From JAFCEV01 sp964473005 (GTDB taxonomy: Archaea; Nanobdellota; Nanobdellia; Pacearchaeales; GW2011-AR1), in NCBI GenBank assembly GCA_964473005.1, contig CAYYME010000015.1, positions 1-14,311 on the forward strand: DNA of 14,311 nt, read 5' to 3'. Positions within the stretch are counted from its first letter, which is position 1. The number at the start of each line of letters is the position of its first letter. Below, one piece after another: positions 5,659-13,104 of this stretch. A program made the translations under genes and the position numbers. The notes beneath the pieces were generated by a model. The model did not search any database. It worked only from the letters and a program-made list of their open reading frames with translations, and was not told where the DNA came from.

Positions 5659-7128
5659 TCACTGCATCTTTTCTTTTTTCTCCGGCATTTTTTTTGCAGA
5701 TCCCCCAGGCATGCCTGTATTTTTTCCCATATATTTTCTCATGGCATATCTTATCTGCTCAGAATTCCACCTAGCTTTTCTCAGATTTTCACTTATCTGG
5801 CTGTTGCCCAGTCCTTTTGCTTTTGAAGTTGTGATGTATGTTGCAAGATTGTAAAGGTCATTTTTATTTTTGAATAGATATTTCTCATATCTTTTTTTGT
5901 ACCATGTCTGGAGTGAGACATATGCTATAATTCCGATAATTATCAATAAAATAATAATCAGAATAAAAATAATCCACTTGGATATTTTTGCCTGTTCTTC
6001 TCCAGAAGAAGGTTCATAGGTTTCTTCACTCAAATCTAATTCACTTAAAGGGGGGGCTGTAAAAGCAGGCAAATCGCTGAATTCAATGTCTTCTGTTGTT
6101 GAAAAACTGATTGCCTTCTTGCTCTCCGGAATGCTGATATAAAAATATTCCCCGCTCTCTTCTTCCCCATAATCCTCCTTAAAAGTAAGGTTGTCTAATT
6201 TTTTAATTACAAAAGAAGGAACATAATCCAGGGCCTTTTTTTTAGTTATGTTTACATCAAATATTTTTACAATAACTTCCTTGTTTCCTCCATAAACTGC
6301 AGACAGCTCAATAAAACTTATTTTTGTCTCTATGTTTTCCTGATTCCAGATAAGAATTGAGTTTATGTATTTACTCTCTTCTCCAGATTCATATTCTCCT
6401 GTTCCTATTGATTCCAGCACATCCAAGTTTATACAACTCTCATTAGAAAAAAATGTCAGCCCGTCTGAGCTTTTGCTTATGTAAATTGAGTCTGGAATTG
6501 TTAAATTTGACAGGGCTTCTAAAATCTCCTCATCTGTTGCACTTGCATTTTCATAATCTTCCTGAATCTCTTCAAGTTCATCTTCATTCTCTTCAATTTT
6601 CAGAGTTTCATTGAGTATTCCCTGAATAAAAGAGTCAAAGCCTGCTATGGTTATTTTAATACTGTTTAGGTTAGCTATCTTTTCCTGCAGAGTTGCATTA
6701 ACATCTCCTGTATTTTCTGATTCTGCAATTATTGTGATGTTCTCTGAGAAGATTTCTGTATTGCTAAAATTTAGCTGATAAGTGTAGTTACCCAGAGTTT
6801 CAGGAGTGAAAAAGCTTCCGTCAGTTAAGTATAATTTCTGGTAAGAGGAATTGCTCACTTGTCCGTCCTCTGTAATGTCATATATAAAATTGCTGTTTTC
6901 ATCCAGCAATTCCTGCAGAGTTATTGAATTTCCGAAACTATCATTGAAGAAAGAACTGTTAGATTCATTTTCAAAGCTTATGTTTATCCACCCTATAATT
7001 CCTGCTCCTCCTTCATATTCTGTGGCGATTGAGTTATTTGGTTCTCCAAGTTGAAAAGTGGCACATACAAAATTTATGCATAAGACAGCCACAAGTACAG
7101 CCAGATATATACCTCTTTTTTCACCCAT
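5659..7128 (-). CDS. Single-pass surface protein with conserved-looking cytoplasmic tail
   Basis: A 489-residue envelope protein. An N-terminal signal peptide spans about residues 6-23 (ends FVCATF). The ectodomain to about 380 is acidic, has strand-rich parts and many N-x-S/T sequons (for example Asn31, Asn49, Asn54, Asn94, Asn114, Asn130), and a strongly acidic helical section at about 175-207 (EENEDELEEIQEDYENA). A single transmembrane helix is at 384-407, followed by basic residues YKKRYEKY. The cytoplasmic tail (about 414-468) has two helices with GLGNSQISENLRKARWNSEQIRYAMRKY, a pattern (G-x-s-x-x-I-x-x-x-L-x-x-a-x-W-s-x-x-Q-I) I recall from other DPANN membrane proteins. It has its own TATA box and precedes arvA by 33 nt, so it may be expressed with the GTPase. 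The family is otherwise unknown. Confidence 0.82.
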   Translation of the reverse strand: MGEKRGIYLAVLVAVLCINFVCATFQLGEPNNSIATEYEGGAGIIGWINISFENESNSSFFNDSFGNSITLQELLDENSNFIYDITEDGQVSNSSYQKLYLTDGSFFTPETLGNYTYQLNFSNTEIFSENITIIAESENTGDVNATLQEKIANLNSIKITIAGFDSFIQGILNETLKIEENEDELEEIQEDYENASATDEEILEALSNLTIPDSIYISKSSDGLTFFSNESCINLDVLESIGTGEYESGEESKYINSILIWNQENIETKISFIELSAVYGGNKEVIVKIFDVNITKKKALDYVPSFVIKKLDNLTFKEDYGEEESGEYFYISIPESKKAISFSTTEDIEFSDLPAFTAPPLSELDLSEETYEPSSGEEQAKISKWIIFILIIILLIIIGIIAYVSLQTWYKKRYEKYLFKNKNDLYNLATYITTSKAKGLGNSQISENLRKARWNSEQIRYAMRKYMGKNTGMPGGSAKKMPEKKEKMQ

Positions 7129-7150
7129 TTAATATCCCACGGAAGGATAT

Positions 7151-7158
7151 TTTATAAA
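7151..7158 (-). promoter_or_regulatory. TATA box of the surface protein-arvA unit
   Basis: The palindromic TTTATAAA is centred about 26 nt upstream of the ATG at 7128, giving a leaderless start for the surface protein gene and probably for the arvA-arvB genes behind it. It lies in the 57-nt gap downstream of the acetyltransferase gene. Confidence 0.6.
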
Positions 7159-7185
7159 TGTTATTCTGGCTTCCCTCTTTTTTAA

Positions 7186-7758
7186 TTAAATCTCTTTTGT
7201 AAATATATACTGAAAATAAGCCTTTGGGAACTTTTTTCTTAAATTTTTTAAATTTTCTAGTGAAGGATTTTTAATGCTTAATTCAACAAAATCCTCTCCA
7301 AAATTTCCTTTTCTCAAAATAGGTAACTTAAATTTTTCTGGAAAATAAACATTTTTTTTATATTGAACTAATAAAAAAGGTTTATAGTTTAATGAAGAAT
7401 AAAATTCTACAGCTTTATCATCTGAGCCAACATTTATTTTTTTATAATCTTTTTTCTTAGCTATTTTTTCAAATTCTTCAACTAATCTTCTTCCAAATCT
7501 TCTCTTTTGAAATTTCGAATCAATTGCAATTTCACTTATTAATAAATAATCTTCTCTAGGAAAACCAGATATTACTCCAATTAAATCATTATCAAGAAAG
7601 ATTCCGAGAAAAAATTCAGGATATTTGTTAAATTTTTCATAAAGAAAATTAGAATTTCTAACTCTTTTTTTCCCTAATTCTTCATCTAATATTTTGATTG
7701 CCTTATTAAATTCTTTGTCTTTAATATGCCTGATTTCTAAATCTGATAATAATCTCAT
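7186..7758 (-). CDS. GNAT-family N-acetyltransferase
   Basis: A 190-residue acetyl-CoA-dependent acyltransferase. The GNAT core is visible: strand FLGIFLDNDLIGVISGF (50-66), the motif A strand and helix ISEIAIDSKFQKRRFGRRL (74-92), and motif B AVEFYSSLNYKPF (116-128). In the acetyl-CoA loop the usual Q-x-x-G-x-G reads Q84-K-R-R-F-G89, so the first glycine is Arg87, a tolerated variation in some members. An extra C-terminal segment of about 55 residues follows the core. The substrate cannot be told. It lies between two surface-protein genes, 52 nt downstream of the cysteine-rich protein gene; no clear TATA box is seen at its start, so it may be read from the upstream gene. Its DNA is notably more AT-rich than its neighbours. 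Confidence 0.83.
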   Translation of the reverse strand: MRLLSDLEIRHIKDKEFNKAIKILDEELGKKRVRNSNFLYEKFNKYPEFFLGIFLDNDLIGVISGFPREDYLLISEIAIDSKFQKRRFGRRLVEEFEKIAKKKDYKKINVGSDDKAVEFYSSLNYKPFLLVQYKKNVYFPEKFKLPILRKGNFGEDFVELSIKNPSLENLKNLRKKFPKAYFQYIFTKEI

Positions 7759-7810
7759 TTTTTCAAAATCAGAAAAAACTTTTTCTTCTTCTTCATTTAA
7801 TCTTTCTTTA

Positions 7811-10678
7811 TTATCTCTTCTTATGCTTCTTTGAATTCAGAATAAGATAAACTAAAATTATTATTGCAATTGCTGCAATCAGGCTGTGAATTCCGAAAAA
7901 CGGAAGCTGAATTTGTGCAGGGCATTCCACAGTGCTGCTTCCATCTATGCATTTGCTCTCTTCATTATTAGGGTCTAAATGCAATGGATTATCTTCATCC
8001 CACACCCATTCTGCAGTCCATGAATAGCTAAGATACCCATCATCACAATTGTCAGTGGAGGTATCATGATATATACAAGTTCCTGCTTTGAAAGAGTCAG
8101 ACAATCCGCACTCCAAATTTCCCCAGATTATGTTGCAGATTTTGTCAATGCTGTTTTCAATTAATACATATTCTCCGTCACATATTGTTGATGGGTCTGG
8201 ACCTTCTGGACAGGTTACTCCTGAGCAATCTGCTGTGCCTGTAACCACCCTGCATATATCCCCATTTGAATTATTCACAGGGATAATCACCCCTCCACAT
8301 ACATCTTCTTCAGTTGGTTCAGTCGGGCAGCTTACTCCAGAACAATCCTTTGTTCCCCACTTTACTCTGCAAATACTATCACAGTCATCTTTAACTGAAA
8401 CCCCCTCCCCTTCACAGATAGTATCTGAAGAAGGTCCGTTAGGGCAAGTGCATTCTGATGAGCAGGCTTTTGTTCCAACAATTTTTTTGCAAATATATCC
8501 TTTCTCATTATATACAGGAACCTGAACTCCTACATCTATTGTTGAAGCAGCTGGTCCTGCAGGGCATTTTATTCCTGAACAAGAAGTTGGTCCTGCTGCA
8601 CTTCCTGTAACCTCTCTGCATATTGCTTGTCCTAATGTATTATAAATTCCTAATTTTTTAACTGCTGCGCAAATATCTGCTGCAATTGGTTTTCCTGGAC
8701 AATCTGCACCGCATGAACCTGAAACAAATTCGCAGACATCAGAACCATCATTCCAGGAGCAATAACAGTCATCACACACAGAATCCCCACAATCACAGAT
8801 ATCACACTTTTCATCTGATACACAATCTATTTCTCTGCTTGCCCCATCATGTTCTGCTGCTAAGCAAATATCAGCACTGCAGTCTGTAGAGGTATTATAA
8901 TGTGAACAATACATTTTTCCAGTGCAGAATCCGATATGTATATATGCATAAAAATACCCACTTTTCAAATCACTGTCATCATTTACTTTAAAATAAAATT
9001 CATAATCTTCGTCGCTGTCATCGCTTGCAGAATTATCTATGTCTGTCTGATTTATTGTCCAGGTTGCAACTGCTTTTCCATTTGCATCAACACTTCCTGT
9101 TATTGCAAGTGCTCCTGTTCTTATATTGTCATCAAAAAGCAAATCATTTTCAAAAACTTCAAAAGAGGCACTTCCTTCTGGAAGTCCTGAATTTTCAACA
9201 ACCATTTTTATATTATAAGTAAGAGTAATTGGTCTCGGGTCTTCTGAAGAAGAAGGTATTGGTGCTTCAGTAGTATAAAAAGCCCAGTATACATTTGGTT
9301 CTTCCGGAGAAACACACTGTCCATCTGAATTGCAGATTTCTGGTGGCGGACACATTGGACAATTTCTGGTTACTATACCTGTCCCGCATCTAACATCTTC
9401 ACCTGTAGCAGTTCCGCACTCTTTTCCTAATCTTGTGCAAAATTCTTCCTTAGTTTCAAGCCCACAAACACACTGAAAAAATTCATTACATGTATAATTT
9501 TCTCCGAAGTCTACTGCACAATTTCCGCAACTTCCTCCGCACCCATTATCTCCGCACATCTTTCCTGCACATGAAGGCGTGCAACCAATGCAGGCACCAT
9601 TAGTGCAAGTATAGCCTGAAGGACAAGGTAAAGTATTTACTACACAAATACCATTAGAGCAACTTAATTCATCTACAAATAAACTATTTCCTGCACAAGT
9701 ATCATTATATTTACCTGTTAAATCCTCACATGTTCCTTTATTAGTTACATTAGAACCATCACTGTCTTCGCATGTCTCTACAGGTGCTTCTGTGCATGTC
9801 CCATAACCCTCTTCCCAAGAACAACCAGACGGTGTGCAAGAACTTTGGGTTGTTAAACCAGAACAACTCGTATATGTATATTCATAAGCAGGCCCAATAT
9901 ATGTGGTACCGTGTGACCAATGTGACCCCCCTATACCCAAAAAATTCTTAACACAAGAATGTTCATACCAATCTCCATCAATGATTTCATAACCCATATT
10001 TTTTCCAGCATCCCCAACATTAATACAACACTCAAATCCATCCATAGTGGGACTGTAAATATGTCCTGCCTGCGTAGAAAAATTCCTATTTGCATCACAA
10101 GAAAAAATTGAATTATTACAACCCCATACTGCTTGATCAGGATAGTCTAGTGTTTCTTCATAAGTTTTTAAAGGTGTGGTGTAAGCATCACAACTGCGAT
10201 ATGGTGCATATTCCTTAAAATTAGAAAGGTAATTTCCAGAACAAGAACCCCCTTCGCCTTCACAAGTTTCTCCAACATTGCAATCAGAATCAATCAAACA
10301 ACCGGATTGCCATATACAACCTGAATAACTTTGACAAATGCTTGCAGAAGTATGATCAAAAGAAGAACAACTACCAGTTCCATAACAATATCCTGATTCA
10401 CAATACCCATTGACACATACTTCTCCAGAAGCACACATTGGATAATCAGAATAACATGCACATTTTCCATTATTACAGTAGGCAACACAATCGTCATTAG
10501 AATTGCATGTGGTAGGTCCATAACTCTGCCATGTACAACCATTTACCCCTTGACAACTGCTGCCTGACAAAGCACTACAAGAAATACTTCCTGTGCAATA
10601 ACCCGCACTCACAAAAGAATTAATGGAAAATATCAAACTAAAGATTCCTATCAATAAAATTATGCCCCTTTTTTTCAT
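7811..10678 (-). CDS. Large cysteine-rich repeat surface protein with C-terminal anchor
   Basis: A 955-residue secreted, probably membrane-anchored protein. A signal peptide is at 1-25 (MKKRG, hydrophobic core, ending SFVSAG). About 90 cysteines, close to one in ten residues, imply heavy disulfide bonding outside the cell. Order of regions: repeated Cys modules (27-147 and 272-295, with GC-x-W at 47-50, 120-123 and 285-288), further Cys-rich sequence including CTPSCAGKMCGDNGCGGSC (366-384), a cysteine-free predicted beta-sandwich (456-584), a dense Cys block (585-660), five tandem units of about 39-40 residues (661-857), and a tail with QLPFFG (924-929), a hydrophobic helix (931-947) and KKHKKR. 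The ATG is one TATA interval from a promoter (leaderless). The role is unknown; adhesion or a cell-wall-like coat is plausible. Confidence 0.85.
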   Translation of the reverse strand: MKKRGIILLIGIFSLIFSINSFVSAGYCTGSISCSALSGSSCQGVNGCTWQSYGPTTCNSNDDCVAYCNNGKCACYSDYPMCASGEVCVNGYCESGYCYGTGSCSSFDHTSASICQSYSGCIWQSGCLIDSDCNVGETCEGEGGSCSGNYLSNFKEYAPYRSCDAYTTPLKTYEETLDYPDQAVWGCNNSIFSCDANRNFSTQAGHIYSPTMDGFECCINVGDAGKNMGYEIIDGDWYEHSCVKNFLGIGGSHWSHGTTYIGPAYEYTYTSCSGLTTQSSCTPSGCSWEEGYGTCTEAPVETCEDSDGSNVTNKGTCEDLTGKYNDTCAGNSLFVDELSCSNGICVVNTLPCPSGYTCTNGACIGCTPSCAGKMCGDNGCGGSCGNCAVDFGENYTCNEFFQCVCGLETKEEFCTRLGKECGTATGEDVRCGTGIVTRNCPMCPPPEICNSDGQCVSPEEPNVYWAFYTTEAPIPSSSEDPRPITLTYNIKMVVENSGLPEGSASFEVFENDLLFDDNIRTGALAITGSVDANGKAVATWTINQTDIDNSASDDSDEDYEFYFKVNDDSDLKSGYFYAYIHIGFCTGKMYCSHYNTSTDCSADICLAAEHDGASREIDCVSDEKCDICDCGDSVCDDCYCSWNDGSDVCEFVSGSCGADCPGKPIAADICAAVKKLGIYNTLGQAICREVTGSAAGPTSCSGIKCPAGPAASTIDVGVQVPVYNEKGYICKKIVGTKACSSECTCPNGPSSDTICEGEGVSVKDDCDSICRVKWGTKDCSGVSCPTEPTEEDVCGGVIIPVNNSNGDICRVVTGTADCSGVTCPEGPDPSTICDGEYVLIENSIDKICNIIWGNLECGLSDSFKAGTCIYHDTSTDNCDDGYLSYSWTAEWVWDEDNPLHLDPNNEESKCIDGSSTVECPAQIQLPFFGIHSLIAAIAIIILVYLILNSKKHKKR
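8108..8698 (-). repeat. Five tandem 39-40-residue cysteine repeats within the surface protein
   Basis: Residues about 661-857 hold five units. The consensus is Cys-P-x-x-P-x-x-x-x-I-C at the start, then I-C-R/K-x-V-x-G-T near the middle and C-S-G-x-x-C at the end, giving up to four to six cysteines per unit. Units begin near residues 661, 706, 746, 785 and 824. The second unit has Asp (STID) where the others have Cys, and the fifth stops early. The DNA copies have diverged, so the duplication is old. Confidence 0.75.
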
Positions 10679-10699
10679 GTTAATTTTAGTGAAAAGGAT

Positions 10700-10707
10700 T
10701 TTATAAA
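10700..10707 (-). promoter_or_regulatory. TATA box of the cysteine-rich protein gene
   Basis: TTTATAAA is centred about 25 nt upstream of the ATG at 10678, giving a leaderless start on the - strand. It shares the 126-nt gap 10679-10804 with the divergent promoter of the gene at 10805; nothing else is apparent in that gap apart from its AT-richness. Confidence 0.6.
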
Positions 10708-10775
10708 TCTTTTTATAGAAATTAATTTTCTTTAATTAAAATAGCATTAATAAGTAGAAAACTCAAATCGAAATA

Positions 10776-10783
10776 TTTATATA
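10776..10783 (+). promoter_or_regulatory. TATA box and BRE of the gene at 10805
   Basis: TTTATATA is centred about 25 nt upstream of the ATG at 10805. It is preceded by CGAAA (10769-10773), which resembles the purine-rich BRE that binds transcription factor B. The arrangement is archaeal and predicts a leaderless transcript, which matters because the encoded protein ends in a bacterial-type sorting domain. Confidence 0.6.
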
Positions 10784-10804
10784 CTACTTTAGTGTAGTTA
10801 CATT

Positions 10805-13048
10805 ATGAGAAAATCAAGGAAATTAAAGAGTTTATTGTATGGACTTCCTATTGCACTTGCAAGTTTTTTGCCTATGAAATCACAGGCGCAGGAAAGATTA
10901 ATAATTGACAATTTTTCCCAGCCAAATGACACAACCCTCAACTATTACGGAAGCGGGGATGTAAATGAAGATAATGTTCTAAATTGGAAGGACTATTATG
11001 CCATGGGTTCTGTTCAAAATGATATGTCAGATATAAATGGGGATGGTGTTATTAATGATAGTGATAAAAAAATCCTTAAAGATAAATTAGATGGATCAAG
11101 AGAATATCTTCCTGCACATTGGAATAAATTAAGCACAGCAGAAAAAACAGCTTGGTTTGAAAAAATGGTGAGAGTTGATCAAACAGATACCATTAGTGCT
11201 AGTAGTATCTTTGATTGTGGTCATTTTGCTGTTACTTTTGCAATTAATTTTCATGGATTTAAATCATTAGAAGATGGTGTAAGTTCAGACTTTCGCTGGC
11301 GTTTATTCACTAAAAATTCCAGATTCAACATTCCTGTTACTACTGTTGGTACAATGGCTATTTTTGAACAACCTCATGCAATTAACGGCGTTCTTATAGG
11401 GGATAATCCCCTTAATTTTTCTGATTGGTATTTTGTTGAACCTCAAACAGACCAAAAAGTCCTCCCTGGAATTTCTTGGTCTATGTATAATAATAATAGA
11501 GTATATAATAATTCTATACAAGAAATAAACCCTAAAGATGGGGCAATTTCTGAGTTGCCTTTAATTCTATGGTATTTAGATGAAAACGGAGTTCCTACTT
11601 TACTTGATTCTAGTCTATATATGGTTACATCAAATCCAAACAAAGATACAACCCCACCCCAACTAAATCTCTCTTCACCTGTTACAGATTCAATTTATAA
11701 TCATTCAGAGGTTAATTTAGAATATTTAGTAAAAGAAAATCAAACTTTTTTAGATAGTTGCAAATATAAATTAAATAATGCTTCTTGGCAATATATTAGA
11801 TGTATTGATTCTAAGATTCCCATCTTTCCTACAGATTCAATTTCCGGAACAATTTCTTTGCCTGCAATTGAAGGAGAAAATAATTTAATATTTTATGCAA
11901 GTGATATTGCCAAGCCAGAAACAAACAAAGCAACTAAGAATATAAAATTCTTTGTTGACAAAACCCCACCAACTACATCTGATAATGTTCCAGAAGCATG
12001 GCAAAATTCTGATTTTGATGTAACTTTAACACCTAATGATGCACTTTCAGGTGTTGTATCTACAAAATATTGCATTAGTTCTTCAGATGACTACTGCACT
12101 CCTGACACAGAATACACAGAGCCTGTTTCAATCACAGACGAAAACGCAAAATACTTCAGATACTTTAGCACAGACAAAGCAGGAAATAATCAACCCATAG
12201 TGAGCAGAGCAATTAAGCTAGACAAAACAACCCCTGAGATAGATATCTCTTCTCCAGAGGCAAATGAGTTTTACAAAGATATGGGTGAGGTTAGATTCAC
12301 TATTACAGATGCAAATTTAGATAGTTGTTTTTATAGTGCTGATAATGGGCAGACAAAAACATATTTCCCATACACAAGCGGGTTAGAATCCACTCTTAAT
12401 ATAACATCCAATGAAGGTCCAAATAAGTGGGCTCTTTATGCAAAAGACAAGGCAGGAAATAAATTAGAGCAAGAGATTGAATTTATTGTTGATAAAACAA
12501 CCCCAAAAATAGATATTACTAGCCCAGAGAGCAAAAAATATGCAGAGGAAGTTAATGATTTTGTATTCACTGTTACAGATGCAAATTTAGATAGTTGTTT
12601 TTATAGTGCTGATAATGGGCAGACAAAAACATATTTTCCATGCACAAGCGGAGCAGAAACCACTCTTAATATAACATCCAATGAAGGTTTAAATAATTGG
12701 TCTCTTTATGCAAAAGATAAGGCAGGAAATAAATTAGAACAAAATGTTGTATTTGAGTTTGTTCCAGATTCTGTTGAAGAAAATCCTTTGGAAAAGTCTT
12801 TTAAAGAATATCCAAATCCAACAACAGGACCTGTAAATTTTGAATTTTATTTAAACACCCCGGAAAATTTAAGATTTAATGTGTATAATATAGCAGGAAA
12901 AGAATTAGAAAATATTGTTGTTGAAGGAAACCCAGGGGAGAACAAGATTTCATATGATTTTTCAAAATACAGCTCAGGATTTTATATTTACAGGTTTGAA
13001 GGTTCAGGCAAAAGAAATGTAAAGACTGGGAAGATAATTAAGAGGTAA
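10805..13048 (+). CDS. Secreted protein: dockerin, putative thiol-enzyme domain, Ig-like repeats, T9SS-type C-terminal domain
   Basis: A 747-residue exported protein. The signal peptide (1-29) ends in a canonical SQA cleavage site. Residues 49-96 look like a type I dockerin with two calcium loops: GDVNEDNVLNWKD (51-63) and DINGDGVINDSD (76-87). Residues about 100-275 hold FDCGHFAVTFAINFHG (136-151), then PHAINGVLI (190-198) and WYFVEP (208-213), an order of Cys138, His191 and Glu212 suggestive of a papain/transglutaminase-like enzyme. Ig-like repeats follow (about 282-653), opening with D-T-T-P-P or D-K-T-T-P, the last two nearly identical at 90 residues. Residues 666-747 match the type A sorting domain of Bacteroidota type IX secretion: YPNPTTGPVNFEF, VYNIAGKELENI, SSGFYIYRF, KTGKIIKR. 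No membrane anchor. Transfer from Bacteroidota is likely. Confidence 0.87.
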   Translation: MRKSRKLKSLLYGLPIALASFLPMKSQAQERLIIDNFSQPNDTTLNYYGSGDVNEDNVLNWKDYYAMGSVQNDMSDINGDGVINDSDKKILKDKLDGSREYLPAHWNKLSTAEKTAWFEKMVRVDQTDTISASSIFDCGHFAVTFAINFHGFKSLEDGVSSDFRWRLFTKNSRFNIPVTTVGTMAIFEQPHAINGVLIGDNPLNFSDWYFVEPQTDQKVLPGISWSMYNNNRVYNNSIQEINPKDGAISELPLILWYLDENGVPTLLDSSLYMVTSNPNKDTTPPQLNLSSPVTDSIYNHSEVNLEYLVKENQTFLDSCKYKLNNASWQYIRCIDSKIPIFPTDSISGTISLPAIEGENNLIFYASDIAKPETNKATKNIKFFVDKTPPTTSDNVPEAWQNSDFDVTLTPNDALSGVVSTKYCISSSDDYCTPDTEYTEPVSITDENAKYFRYFSTDKAGNNQPIVSRAIKLDKTTPEIDISSPEANEFYKDMGEVRFTITDANLDSCFYSADNGQTKTYFPYTSGLESTLNITSNEGPNKWALYAKDKAGNKLEQEIEFIVDKTTPKIDITSPESKKYAEEVNDFVFTVTDANLDSCFYSADNGQTKTYFPCTSGAETTLNITSNEGLNNWSLYAKDKAGNKLEQNVVFEFVPDSVEENPLEKSFKEYPNPTTGPVNFEFYLNTPENLRFNVYNIAGKELENIVVEGNPGENKISYDFSKYSSGFYIYRFEGSGKRNVKTGKIIKR
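12235..12764 (+). repeat. Two tandem 270-bp Ig-like repeat units
   Basis: Two units of about 90 codons follow each other in frame with a period of 270 bp. Bases 12303-12366 and 12573-12636 are identical over 64 bp, and further identity is seen around 12389-12416 against its partner 270 bp later, while the first part of each unit differs. At protein level the shared block is TDANLDSCFYSADNGQTKTY. Near-identity in the middle but not at the ends points to a recent duplication or to gene conversion between the units. Confidence 0.85.
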
Positions 13049-13073
13049 TTGAATAGTAGTAACAATAGAAAAA

Positions 13074-13081
13074 TTTAAATA
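13074..13081 (+). promoter_or_regulatory. TATA box of the right-hand gene pair
   Basis: TTTAAATA is centred about 27 nt upstream of the ATG at 13105, preceded by an A-rich stretch (AATAGAAAAA) that could be the BRE. It predicts a leaderless transcript for the gene at 13105 and the radical SAM gene behind it. Confidence 0.5.
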
Positions 13082-13104
13082 GACTTTTCCATACTTAAAT
13101 ATAC

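Noticed and set aside
5546..5854. Hydrophobic open frame on the + strand spanning the arvA-surface protein junction.
   Set aside because: It is the antisense of the arvA N-terminus and the surface protein's charged tail; the apparent hydrophobicity comes from complementing Lys codons.
8088..8525. Open frame of 145 codons on the + strand, antisense to the cysteine-rich repeats, with its own internal repetition.
   Set aside because: The repetition is simply the mirror of the coding repeats on the - strand; no promoter or recognisable protein feature, and the - strand frame has signal peptide, cysteine pattern and anchor.
10294..10542. 82-codon frame on the - strand inside the cysteine-rich protein gene in another phase.
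   Set aside because: It overlaps the signal-proximal Cys modules completely and has no start signal of its own; the main frame is clearly the coding one.
10679..10804. AT-rich gap considered as a replication origin or attachment site, because Oap proteins are named from origin proximity in Haloferax.
   Set aside because: No origin-recognition repeats or Orc1/Cdc6 gene are seen, and the gap is well explained by two divergent promoters.
12235..12764. Tandem repeat considered as a CRISPR or mobile-element trace.
   Set aside because: The period is 270 bp, in frame and protein-coding, with Ig-like sequence; there are no spacers, inverted ends or transposase.
10805..13048. Idea that the organism itself is a Bacteroidota bacterium because of the type IX-type sorting domain.
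   Set aside because: The archaeal-type CCA enzyme, TrmB regulator, Arv proteins and the TATA/leaderless promoter of this very gene all point to an archaeon; transfer of the domain explains it better.
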